A stretch of DNA of 64,000 nucleotides from an uncultured Enterobacteriaceae bacterium. GTDB taxonomy: Bacteria > Pseudomonadota > Gammaproteobacteria > Enterobacterales > Enterobacteriaceae. Below, piece by piece: positions 9,390-18,907 of the stretch. Below the pieces are notes generated by a model. It was not told the DNA's origin, did no database searches, and saw nothing but the letters and a program-made list of their open reading frames with translations. How positions within the stretch are numbered: position 1 is the first letter of the stretch; each line of letters begins with the position of its first letter. A program made the position numbers and the translations under genes. The stretch is taken from positions 186,001 to 250,000 of the forward strand of contig CAKZHC010000011.1 in NCBI GenBank assembly GCA_936920625.1. The letters run 5' to 3'.

Positions 9390-9623
9390 ATGAGAGAGTA
9401 TAAACTGATGGACTGGTTTTGCCTGACAGCAATAATTACCAGCACCGTGATAGTGAATGGCTGTAGCAGCGATTATGTCATGATGACCAGAAAGGGACAG
9501 ATGATTAAAACCCGCGGCAGACCCGTTACAGATGCGTCAGGAAAACATATAGTTTATACCGACAGGAAGGGGGATATTATGCAGATCCCCAGTGATGAAA
9601 TCTCTTCGATGGTCGAGCACTGA
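9390..9623 (+). CDS. ygdR: YgdI/YgdR-family lipoprotein
   Basis: A small lipoprotein of the YgdI/YgdR (DUF903) family. The signal sequence ends in the lipobox VNGC. The mature part CSSDYVMMTRKGQMIKTRG ... YTDRKGDIMQI follows the family pattern of a short SH3-like beta domain. The start is uncertain: ATG 9390 (MREYKLMDWF) gives a charged N-region; ATG 9369 is longer, and ATG 9408 would give a signal without positive charge. It lies downstream of ygdQ. The E. coli neighbour tas (aldo-keto reductase) is not found between it and lplT. Function unknown; likely anchored in the envelope after Lgt processing. Confidence 0.85.
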   Translation: MREYKLMDWFCLTAIITSTVIVNGCSSDYVMMTRKGQMIKTRGRPVTDASGKHIVYTDRKGDIMQIPSDEISSMVEH

Positions 9624-9698
9624 ACGCGCTCCCTGCCCGAAAAGTTTGAATATCGCCACCTGCTGCTGCCCACCAGTATCAGGTAACAGTGCATATGT

Positions 9699-10893
9699 TT
9701 ATGATGTCTGACGGGCCTGGAACCGCTGCCAGAGCACAGTAATCGCCAGTGCAAAAAGCACGCCAAAACCTGTACCGACAATTTTGACTGGAACCCCTGC
9801 GCCAACAACTGCTGAATACAGGGCTAATATCACCAACATCCCCGCATTCTCACCCAGATTCTGGACCGCAATAGCATTGCCCACTCCAACATATTTTTTG
9901 CCCAGATGCTGTAACAGTGCGTTCAGTGGCACAATAAAAAAGCCGCCAGAAACACCAATGGTTACCAGCATCAGCAGACTGTATGACAACTGAGTCTGCC
10001 GGGCGAGAATGGCCACTGCTACCCCCACCAGCACACCCGCGGGCACACATCGAACCACACTTTTTAATGTTACCAGCTTAGCGGCTGCTCCGACGACAAT
10101 GCCAATCGCTACAACGGCATTGAGCAGCGTTGGTGTTTTGTTATCGCTAATACCCAAAGCGGCGGGTACCCAGAGAATGAGCAAAAAAACGCAGTGTTAC
10201 ACCTGCACCCCAAAACATGCTGGTACCCACCAAAGAAAAACGTGTCTGACCATCACGCCACAACACTTTACAGGCGTTGAAGAAACTGGCTGACATCGAT
10301 GCCGGATGCCATGAACGACACGGGCAGGCCGCCCGCAGAGGCGGTATTAACAAATTTGCTATCAGCGCCAGTGCATAAGCCAGCACGCAGGCAGTCAGCG
10401 CGGCTATCAGGCTCCAGTCCGCCAGTGTTCCGCCGGCCACAGAACCGCGCAAAATTGCAGCAATGGTTGATGCCTCTATAGCGCCATTGGCCTTCACCAG
10501 CTGTTCACCACTGGTAAGCTCGGTCAAAATACCATATTTGGCGGGAGAGTAGGCTGCCGCACCAATACCGACCAGGCTATATCCTAAAAACGGATTAAAC
10601 TGACAGCAGATTGCTAGCGCTCCAGAGAGCTTTACCCCGTTAGCAAACAGCATCACCCGGCCTTTGCTGAAACTGTCAGCAATCTGCCCAACAAACGGCG
10701 CAAGAATGATATAGGTCACGACAAAGCCCATCTGGAGTACTGGCTGGCTCCAGTCGGGGTAAACCTGGTGCTTGAGCAGTGCGAGCGTAGCAAATAAGAG
10801 GGCATTGTCGCCAAATGCTGAAAGAAACTGCGCCAGCATAACCGCTATCATACCCTTTGATTTCAGCGTATTGCTGGCTGTTAAATTATCCAT
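9699..10893 (-). pseudogene. lplT: Lysophospholipid transporter LplT, +1 frameshift in a T7 run
   Basis: LplT flips lysophospholipids across the inner membrane for re-acylation by Aas. The frame from ATG 10893 (MDNLTASNTLKSKGM) matches the family up to FWGAGVTLRF. It then leaves frame at a run of seven T (minus strand; A7 at about 10183-10189) and stops at 10147. The rest (from LILWVPAALG to the end at 9699) is intact in the next frame. Deleting one T restores 397 residues, the exact length of E. coli LplT. It overlaps the aas stop by 8 bases, as expected of an aas-lplT operon. Either a recent lesion, a slippage-dependent product, or a sequencing error in a homopolymer. Confidence 0.9.
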
Positions 10894-13046
10894 TTAAACC
10901 TTCTGCTGATTCAGCCATGATTTTCAGTTTAACCAGATCGGGCTTGCCACTGCCCAGTACAGGTAGCTGCTTAAGATGACGAATATCACGGGGTATCGCC
11001 AGTTCGGTTATGCCTGAACTGCGCGCCGCGATTTGCAGCGCGCTGCGAGTTAGTTTTTCATCGGTCGTGAACAGCACTAACGCCTCTCCCCTTTTTTCAT
11101 CCTGCCTGATAGTCGCTGCATGCTGTTTTTCCTCCGAAGCTTCGCACGCCAGTTGTTCCACCAGTTCCAGCGATATCATCTCGCCAGCAATTTTAGCAAA
11201 ACGCTTGAGCCGGCCTTCAATCCGGCAAAATCCCTGCTGATCAAAACTTACAATGTCACCTGTGTCATACCAGTCTGATTCCATCTCACCATCTGCGTTA
11301 TCTGCCTGTGGCGCTTCCAGTATCTTTGGACGTTCGACACGCAAATATCCTTTCATGATATTAGGGCCGCGCAGCTGTAAACGTCCCCCCTGGTCAATGC
11401 CCGGCACCGCAACCAGACGCCACTCCATCGCCGGTAACAGGCGCCCGACGGTGCCATTGCGCGCAGCCATTGGAACGTTGATAGCAACAATAGGGGCGCA
11501 CTCGGTCACACCATATCCTTCAAGGATACGTATACCAAATTTCTCAAACCAGAGATCGCGAGTAGCTACCTGAAGCTTTTCTGCACCCGCCACAACATAA
11601 CACAGACGGGCAAAGTCATAGGGATTTGCAAAACGGGCATAATTACTAAGAAAGGTCGAAGTACCAAACAGTACCGTACAATTATATTCGTAGACTGGTT
11701 GCGGTATGGTGCGATAGTGCAGTGGATTGGGGTAAAGAAATGCCCGTGCACCGGTTAGCAGTGGTGTCAGCAATCCAACCGTCAGGCCAAAGGCATGGAA
11801 CAGCGGCAGTGCAGACATAAAACAGTCTTGTGGGGTGAAATCAGCCACGGTGCGAACCTGCTCAACGTTGGCCAGCAGACTTTTGTGAGAATGCACCACG
11901 CCTTTCGGATTACCTTCGGAACCCGAAGTAAAGAGCACTATGGCCGCATCCCCCGCCTGCTGCGCTACCTGTGCAAGGCGTGGAAACAGCAAACGACTGA
12001 GGACCCACAGCTTATCACGCACTGTGATGCTGCCCCGTAAATCCTCCAGATATATCCAGCGAACCTGAGGAAACGCCTCCGGCAAATGCCAGAGATTGCC
12101 TTTATCCAGAAACTGCCGGGAAGTAAAAACGACTCTGATGTCTGCTGCTGTCAGCGCAACACCCAGACCATTCACTCCGGCACTATAGTTGAGCATTGCG
12201 GGCACACGCCCACGTAATGATACCCCGAGAACTGCGGCCGCCGTTATAGTGGCGTTTGGCAATAACAGGCCCAGGTACTCCCCCTGATGACTGTAACGCT
12301 CTATTATCCGCCCGACGCCCAGGGATTTTTTTAGCAGGCTGTTGTAACTATCTGATTTAAGATTAATATCGAGCAGGCAGGGTTTAAAACGGCCATAGCG
12401 GGTGCAGGCAGCCAGAAATGCCTCATATAATGTCTGCTGTGGGCGGGCTGCCATGCGCGCTTCCATCATGACATGACGCAGGTGTTCTCCGGCCAGATGA
12501 CGGCGTTCACGGCCCCGGAGTGCATCTGGCATCACAATTGTCGCTGGCGGAAGCACACTTATGCTGATACGTGGAAACAGTCTGCGTTTGCAGACTCCCG
12601 CCAGCCGGCCAACATGGAGTAAACTCTGCGCCCTCTATCCTCACGGGTATCACCTGCGCCTCTGTTTTCGCTGCCACAAAGCCAGCGCCTTCGTACACCT
12701 TCATTAATGAACCCGTAACGGTGATACGTCCTTCAGGAAAAATCACCACCGGGCGGCCCTCTTTCACCAGCCGCACCAGCTGTTTAACAAATATTGGCCG
12801 GCCCGGGTCAATAGGAATAAAATCGATTATGGGCTTAAGACCACGGATGAACCATTTTTCGGTAATGTCAGAATAGATGGCAAAGACGGGTTTAACAGGC
12901 AAAAATAGCGCTGTCAATATTCCGTCCAGAAACGACACATGATTGGGCGTAATCAGCACCCGGTTCTGCCTTAATACGTTAAGATCACCTTGTACCTGAA
13001 CGCCAAATAGCAGACGAAACAGGCTGCGAAGCAGGATAAATGACAT
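10886..13046 (-). pseudogene. aas: Bifunctional acyl-ACP synthetase/2-acylglycerophosphoethanolamine acyltransferase Aas, frameshifted
   Basis: Aas re-acylates lysophosphatidylethanolamine at the inner membrane. The N-terminal acyltransferase (start 13046, MSFILLRSLFRLL, behind AGAGG) shows the NHVSFLD (H-x4-D) and FPEGR motifs. After GAEFTPC, near 12610-12620, the frame slips and stops at 12507. The C-terminal AMP-forming synthetase continues in another frame with the signature LFTSGSEGNPKGVVHS, the GYGVTECAP core and the YDTGD motif. One extra base accounts for the break: removing it gives 719 residues, the E. coli length. The two domains could still be made separately, but internal initiation is not supported by a clear ribosome site. 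Breakage together with lplT argues that the pathway is being lost. Confidence 0.9.
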
Positions 13047-13738
13047 GGCAAAACCTCTTATTAATCATGAAAGGATTTATAGCATTCATCCTGTTAATTC
13101 AGTTTACAATTCAGGAATGATATTGTTCCTGATTATTGAATGCTTTTTATACAAAGCCACCACTTTCATCAGTTTATGTATCTGACCTTTTGTAACGGAC
13201 TTATTGATAAGCGGAAGATAGTAATATGAGAGCCTTCAATTAAAAATGACTGCAACCCAATGTTTCATTTAAAAAAACAACATATGACAGTCAGATTAAA
13301 AAGTAAAGTAAATTATCCATGATGACTAAACAGTAAATCTTTTTCATAATATTATTTATTTATGCTTATTAATTCGGACTGTATAATATTTGCAATAACT
13401 GTTTTTTATTAAAAAATTAATTCAACCTCATAATGCCAAAAATTTATATTAGCTATAAAAAATAATGTTATTAGTGCAATTTTTTTCGCCGAATAGGAAA
13501 ATGCTTTCCTGTAATTGACGAAAAAATTTTTAGCCCCATAAAGAAACTATCACGGTATCTTAACCAAGAGGCAACATAACTGACGTTACTAAAGCGTCTC
13601 CTGGCAGATATAAATGCGGGCAGGGACAGGCTCCTGCTGATAACAGTTAGTCTCAACCACAGTGACCTTGCAGAGCAACGTTGATTTACACTGTCACTGA
13701 ATTGAGATACCTGCCTTCTGCCCTTGCCAGCGCCCGCA
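13047..13738. other. Gene-free stretch between aas and lysA
   Basis: About 690 AT-rich bases. In E. coli this position holds the small RNAs OmrA/OmrB and galR; I find neither the conserved OmrA/B 5' end nor any GalR coding. A long imperfect stem (AGCATTC ... GAATGCT, 13081-13143, with an inner TCAGGAA/TTCCTGA hairpin) is followed by TTTTTAT on the plus strand and could be a terminator or the 3' end of an unknown transcript. Confidence 0.4.
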
Positions 13739-14998
13739 CTACAGCTCCAGCGCCAGTAACTCAGCAATAGTCTGACGGCGGCGTATAACCTTTACTTCCT
13801 GGCCATCAAACAATACTTCCGGCAGCAGTGGACGACTATTGTAGTTGGAAGACATTGACGCACCATACGCACCCGTATCATGAAAGACCAGGTAGTCTCC
13901 TGGCAGCACGGCGGGCAGCAGACGCGTCTGTACCTCCCCGCCCTCCCGTTGAGTAAAAACGTCACCAGACTCACACAGCGGCCCCGCAACAACACTCTCT
14001 GTCAGCTGGTTTTCATCGAGTGTTCGATCATCTCCTGCAATCACCGAGATGTGGTGATAACTGCCATACATTGCAGGGCGCATCAGATCGTTAAAACCCG
14101 CGTCTACCAGCACAAAGTGACGCTGCCCCATCTTTTTCACTGCTCTTACCTGTGAGATAAGTACCCCGGCCTCAGCTACCAGAAAACGGCCTGGTTCTAT
14201 TTCCAGCCTGATGGGATGACCAAAATGTTCAGCCAGTTGTTTTCTGGCATCATCCCACAACTGGAAGTAGTGCGCGGTGTCAGGTGCTTCACCATCCAGA
14301 TAGTAAGGTACGGAAAGCCCCCCGCCCGCTGAGATCGCCTTTAGATCACACCCTAGTTTAGTGGCCTCTGTAACCATGGCATCGCATACTTTTTGCAGAT
14401 GAACATAATCAACCCCCGAGCCAATATGCATATGGAGGCCGGTAAGATCCAAATTATAATGATTAATTATTTTCAGTGCCTCTGGCAGCTGTTCAAACCA
14501 GATGCCGTGTTTGCTGTTTTCGCCGCCAGTATTCGTCTTATGACTATGCCCGTGGCCAAATCCGGGATTAATGCGCAGCCAGACAGGGTGGCCAGGAGAT
14601 AATCGCCCCAGCTGGTGTAGCATGTCTGTGGATCCTGCATTGACCGGAATCATCCGTTCTGTCACGCGCGCGAGCGTTGCGTCGTCAAATACATCGGCAG
14701 TGAACACGATAGCATCATCTGCATCATTCAGATCAAAGCCTGCCACCAGCGCACGTTCAATTTCACCCAGCGATACCGCATCAACCAGCACCCCGGCCTC
14801 GTGCATTAGTCGCAGAATATGGACATTTGAGCAGGCTTTCTGCGCATAGCGGATAACATCAAACTGAGAAAGCAGCGCTATGCGCTGACGAATAATATCT
14901 GCATCATAAGCCCACACAGGGCTGCCATGCTGCCGCACCAGCGCCAGCAAATTATCCCGCCTGAATGCAGTATTAGTGCCATTTAAAGGGTGAGGCAT
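13739..14998 (-). CDS. lysA: Diaminopimelate decarboxylase
   Basis: PLP enzyme that decarboxylates meso-diaminopimelate to L-lysine, the last step of lysine synthesis, in the cytoplasm. The 419 residues match the family length. The PLP lysine lies in RYAQKACSN (about residue 54), the glycine-rich phosphate loop in SAGGGLSVPYY, and the substrate-site Cys-Glu-Ser in GPLCESGDVFT. AGGAGAGTGT precedes the ATG. In E. coli the regulator lysR is divergent and adjacent; here the upstream region leads instead to a DoxX gene and no lysR is visible, so LysR control is either lost or encoded elsewhere. Confidence 0.97.
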   Translation of the reverse strand: MPHPLNGTNTAFRRDNLLALVRQHGSPVWAYDADIIRQRIALLSQFDVIRYAQKACSNVHILRLMHEAGVLVDAVSLGEIERALVAGFDLNDADDAIVFTADVFDDATLARVTERMIPVNAGSTDMLHQLGRLSPGHPVWLRINPGFGHGHSHKTNTGGENSKHGIWFEQLPEALKIINHYNLDLTGLHMHIGSGVDYVHLQKVCDAMVTEATKLGCDLKAISAGGGLSVPYYLDGEAPDTAHYFQLWDDARKQLAEHFGHPIRLEIEPGRFLVAEAGVLISQVRAVKKMGQRHFVLVDAGFNDLMRPAMYGSYHHISVIAGDDRTLDENQLTESVVAGPLCESGDVFTQREGGEVQTRLLPAVLPGDYLVFHDTGAYGASMSSNYNSRPLLPEVLFDGQEVKVIRRRQTIAELLALEL

Positions 14999-15427
14999 AC
15001 ACTCTCCTAGTAAGTTGTGCCGTAGCCAGAAAAAAATACAAATTCAGTGACAGCAGGCTTTTTATTTTGCAGTAGCTTAATTTTTATTAATAAAACCCAT
15101 TTACACTATCTTCTTATCAGTAATAGCGTCTTTTTCTTCAGTAAGTAAAAAAATATCATTCTGATAAAAATGAATAAGTAAAGTCAACGGCAGTACCATT
15201 TTTTTACTCACATTTTAACCAATTCCGGTCACTCAGCTAGCATCCAGTTACCCTCAGTCATGAAATATCATGTGCGCCTTTCAGCATAGATTTCCGAGAG
15301 TTCCAAACGATCAGGTGAGCGTCAGTGTGATCACTCTCAAAAACACGTCTACTATTTTTGTGGATAGATAAATTTACCTAACTATCTGGCTGTATCCACT
15401 TAATTGCTCTCTGTTACCGGAGGATGT
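14999..15427. other. Intergenic region between divergent lysA and doxX-family gene
   Basis: About 430 bases, AT-rich, holding the promoters of both flanking genes. No ORF, RNA gene or repeat is recognised. No lysR remnant could be picked out by eye. Confidence 0.5.
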
Positions 15428-15946
15428 ATGGTTGACCGTCTTTACTCTTTTTTTCATAGCGACAGTGGTTGCCGTCAGTGGCCCCTGACGCTAATTCGTA
15501 TCACATTTGGATTATTTTACTTTGCTTTAGGTCTTCTTAAGCTTTTCGTTCCGATCAACCGGGATCTAATGCTGGAGACAATGTCCGATGCTGGTGTGCC
15601 TTTTCCTGAATTTATGGCGGTGCTCGTTGCCAGCTGCGAGGCGCTGTTTGGCTTACTACTTGCTCTGGGCGCACTAACCCGGCTGAGTGCACTGGTGTTG
15701 CTGGTGATAAGCCTGCTCTCTCTGATAACTGCAGGTGTGTATCTGCTTCCGATGGGATATGGTGTGCTGGTCTGGTACAGCTCTCTGTTTTTTCTGCCAG
15801 AAACGGGGTATATATTGATGAGCCTGCTGTTACTGGTTCAGGACTCCGGCCCCCTTGGCATAGACAAGGTCCTTGCAAGGCGTAATCAGCCGAAGGCACA
15901 TACTAAAACACGCCGCAATGCGCATACTAAAACGCACGATGAGTAG
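15428..15946 (+). CDS. DoxX-family inner-membrane protein
   Basis: A 172-residue protein with four hydrophobic segments arranged as in DoxX/DoxD-like proteins: an N-terminal LIRITFGLFYFALGLLKLF segment, a charged loop, VASCEALFGLLLALGALTRLSAL, and two further helices. The start ATG 15428 follows CGGAGG; the frame is open to 15404. The C-terminus is an unusual short basic repeat (AHTKT twice). DoxX relatives have been tied to redox or thiol stress in other bacteria, but no function can be assigned here. It is not part of the E. coli lysA neighbourhood and appears monocistronic. Confidence 0.8.
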   Translation: MVDRLYSFFHSDSGCRQWPLTLIRITFGLFYFALGLLKLFVPINRDLMLETMSDAGVPFPEFMAVLVASCEALFGLLLALGALTRLSALVLLVISLLSLITAGVYLLPMGYGVLVWYSSLFFLPETGYILMSLLLLVQDSGPLGIDKVLARRNQPKAHTKTRRNAHTKTHDE

Positions 15947-16071
15947 CTATCCCCTTGGGCAGAAGTAATCATCCCCTGAGCAGGCCGTATCAGAGCCTGT
16001 CGAATGCCCTGGGGCCTGCAAGTTCAGTCTGAACAGGCTGATACAGTAAAAATTGACTTTGCTCTGAGCAA

Positions 16072-16094
16072 CAGGGCCAGCACAGATGGCCCTG
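16072..16094 (-). terminator. Hairpin downstream of lysS
   Basis: CAGGGCCA, 7-base loop, TGGCCCTG: a perfect 8-bp stem 20 bases beyond the lysS stop. The minus-strand sequence after it is only weakly U-rich (TTGCTC), so this is a plausible but not classic terminator for the prfB-lysS transcript. Confidence 0.5.
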
Positions 16095-16114
16095 AATCAC
16101 AGTGAATAATCTGT

Positions 16115-17635
16115 TTACTTGCCTGCCGGTCGTAACGCCGGAAACAGGATCACATCGCGAATAGTATGACTGTCAGTAAACAGCATCACCAGCCGATCAA
16201 TCCCAATGCCTAATCCCGCTGTAGGAGGCAAACCATGTTCGAGTGCAGTGATGTAGTCATCATCATAAAACATCGCTTCATGGTCGCCAGCATCTTTGGC
16301 GTTTACCTGCTGTCGGAAGCGCTCCGCCTGATCATCTGCATCATTTAACTCGGAAAAACCATTGCCAATTTCCCGGCCACCAATGAAAAACTCAAAACGA
16401 TCAGTAATGTCGGGATTAATATCGTTGCGGCGCGCCAGCGGTGATACCTCCGCCGGATATTCGGTAATGAAAGTGGGTTGGATCAGATGAGCTTCAGCCA
16501 CATGCTCAAAAATTTCTGTCACAATACGTCCACGCCCCCAGCCATCTTCAACTTTAATTCCCAGAGACCGGGCTATTGTCAGCGCTTTCTGCCTGTCATC
16601 AAGATCGGTCAGTTCAGTTTCCGGGAGATATTTTTTAATCGCTTCAGTCATACTCATTCTGGCAAAAGGCTGGCCAAAATTAAGCTGATACTCACCGTAA
16701 ACCACCTGTGTAGTACCCAGCACATCCAGTGCCAAATGACGAAACAGATTCTCTGTCAGCGCTATCAGATCGTTATAATCTGCATAGGCCATATAGAGTT
16801 CCAGCATGGTAAATTCTGGATTGTGACGCGGAGAAATTCCCTCATTCCGAAAATTACGATTAATCTCAAAAACCCGCTCAAAGCCCCCTACCACCAGCCG
16901 CTTGAGATACAGTTCCGGCGCAATGCGCAAATACATATCGATATCCAGCGCATTGTGATGAGTAATAAACGGGCGGGCAACGGCGCCACCGGGGATCACC
17001 TGCATCATTGGCGTTTCTACTTCCATGAAGTCACGATCAGTCATGAAACGGCGAATAGCGGCCATGATTTTTGAGCGTACGGTAAAAGTAATACGTGACT
17101 GATCGTTGGCGATCAGGTCCAGATAACGCTGGCGATAACGAAGCTCCTGATCAGCAAGGCCGTGAAATTTATCAGGCAGCGGGCGTAGTGATTTTGTTAA
17201 AAGCTGTAGTGCACTGCAATGGATGGTGAGTTCACCGGTTTTAGTTTTAAATAACCGGCCACGCGCACCAACGATATCACCCAAATCCCACTTTTTGAAT
17301 TTATCAGCATAATCACCGGGCGGCAGATCATCACGGGAAACGTAAAGCTGTATACGGCCACCCATGTCCTGAAGCGTAATAAATGAGGCCTTGCCCATAA
17401 TGCGTCTGGTCATCATGCGCCCGGCAACACTGACCTCAACATCCAATGCTTCCAGCTCTTCATGCGCTTTGCTGTCATAGCTGGCATGCAGTTTATCTGC
17501 CGTACTGTCCCGACGAAAATCGTTGGGGAATGCCACACCTTCTTCCCGCAGCGCATTCAGCTTCTCACGACGCGCTTTTAGTTCGTTATTCAGTTCCAGT
17601 GCGGCATCAGCCCCCGGTGGATATTCTACAGACAT
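16115..17635 (-). CDS. lysS: Lysyl-tRNA synthetase (class II)
   Basis: Charges tRNA-Lys with lysine in the cytoplasm. The 506 residues show the OB-fold anticodon-binding domain first (VAGRMMTRRIMGKASF, about residues 68-85). The class II core follows: motif 1 near FMEVETPMM, motif 2 FRNEGISPRHNPEFTMLE, and motif 3 GLGIGIDRLVMLFTD at the C-terminus. It begins 9 bases after the prfB stop on the same strand, the conserved prfB-lysS operon. Intact. Confidence 0.98.
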   Translation of the reverse strand: MSVEYPPGADAALELNNELKARREKLNALREEGVAFPNDFRRDSTADKLHASYDSKAHEELEALDVEVSVAGRMMTRRIMGKASFITLQDMGGRIQLYVSRDDLPPGDYADKFKKWDLGDIVGARGRLFKTKTGELTIHCSALQLLTKSLRPLPDKFHGLADQELRYRQRYLDLIANDQSRITFTVRSKIMAAIRRFMTDRDFMEVETPMMQVIPGGAVARPFITHHNALDIDMYLRIAPELYLKRLVVGGFERVFEINRNFRNEGISPRHNPEFTMLELYMAYADYNDLIALTENLFRHLALDVLGTTQVVYGEYQLNFGQPFARMSMTEAIKKYLPETELTDLDDRQKALTIARSLGIKVEDGWGRGRIVTEIFEHVAEAHLIQPTFITEYPAEVSPLARRNDINPDITDRFEFFIGGREIGNGFSELNDADDQAERFRQQVNAKDAGDHEAMFYDDDYITALEHGLPPTAGLGIGIDRLVMLFTDSHTIRDVILFPALRPAGK

Positions 17636-17644
17636 ACAGGTTCC

Positions 17645-18743
17645 TTATAACCCCGCTTTTAAACTTGCTTCAATAAAACGATCGAGATCGCCATCAAGAA
17701 CAGCTTGGGTATTGCGTGTCTCCACACCAGTGCGAAGATCTTTAATGCGCGAATCATCCAGAACGTAGGAGCGGATCTGACTGCCCCAGCCGATATCAGA
17801 TTTATTATCTTCGAGCACCTGCTTTTCAGCGTTTTTCTTTTGCATCTCCAGCTCATACAGCTTGGCCTTCATCTGCTTCATCGCCTGATCTTTGTTTTTA
17901 TGCTGAGAGCGATCATTCTGACACTGAGTTACCAGGCCTGTTGGAATATGGGTAATGCGTACGGCTGATTCGGTCCTGTTAACATGCTGACCACCAGCAC
18001 CAGAAGCGCGATAAACATCGATACGCAAATCGGCGGGGTTGATCTCAATGTCAATATCGTCATCAATTTCAGGATAGATAAATGCTGAACAAAAAGAGGT
18101 GTGACGACGACCACCAGAATCGAACGGACTTTTGCGCACCAGACGATGCACGCCCGTTTCAGTGCGAAGCCATCCGAAAGCATAACTGCCTGCAATTCGG
18201 ATAGTCGCGGACTTGATGCCCGCCACTTCGCCTTCAGACTCTTCTATCACATCAGTTCTGAAACCTCTGTTTTCAGCCCAGCGCAAATACATGCGCAGCA
18301 CCATACTGGCCCAGTCCTGAGCTTCGGTACCTCCTGACCCAGACTGAATATCGAGATAACAGTCGGCACTGTCGTACTCACCGGAAAACATCCGACGGAA
18401 CTCCAGCTGGCCCAACATCTTTTCCAGAGAATCCAATTCAGCTACAACGTCGTCAAAGGTTTCAGTATCATTCTCCTCTGCCGCAAGCTCCAGCAAACCG
18501 GATACGTCTTCCAGCCCTTGTGCCAGCTGTTTGAGTGTATTAACTACCGCTTCCAGTGTCGCGCGTTCTTTACCCAGTGCCTGGGCACGTTCAGGATTGC
18601 TCCAGACATCAGGCTGCTCCAGCTCGGCGTTGACTTCTTCAAGACGTTCGTTTTTGTTGTCATAGTCAAAGATACCCCCTGAGCGCACTGCTCCGCAGGG
18701 TAAGTTCCTGGATACGATATTTTACGGGATTGATTTCAAACAT
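17645..18743 (-). CDS. prfB: Peptide chain release factor 2, with programmed +1 frameshift
   Basis: RF2 reads UGA and UAA stop codons. The true start is ATG 18743 (MFEINPVKYRIQ). Twenty-five codons later an in-frame TGA (18668-18666) lies in the classic slippery context AGGGGG-TAT-CTT-TGA-C, where low RF2 lets the ribosome shift +1 and continue to 17645. Allowing the shift, the product is 365 residues, identical in length to E. coli RF2. The peptidyl-hydrolysis GGQ motif (SGAGGQHVNRTES) is present. The tripeptide anticodon-like motif lies in the usual central domain. The frameshift is functional autoregulation, not a lesion. lysS follows after 9 bases. Confidence 0.97.
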
Positions 18744-18907
18744 AGTGGCAAATTTTTTTAAAGTTCGGTCATAACGATAGCGTAACGGCGTAGTTTACCT
18801 GAAAGTGCCTGTTATCGACACCCGGCAGTAGATTTAATTTCTGCCAATACTGTCAACCAGGAGCTCATCTGTTACCCCTAAGACCAGATGTGAAGTTTGC
18901 GATATGT

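Noticed and set aside
13081..13150. OmrA/OmrB small RNA
   Set aside because: Conserved 5' end of these RNAs is absent; only a stem with a T-run is seen.
13471..13767. 98-codon minus-strand frame overlapping the lysA end
   Set aside because: Begins inside lysA in another frame; Ser/Arg-rich shadow without start signal.
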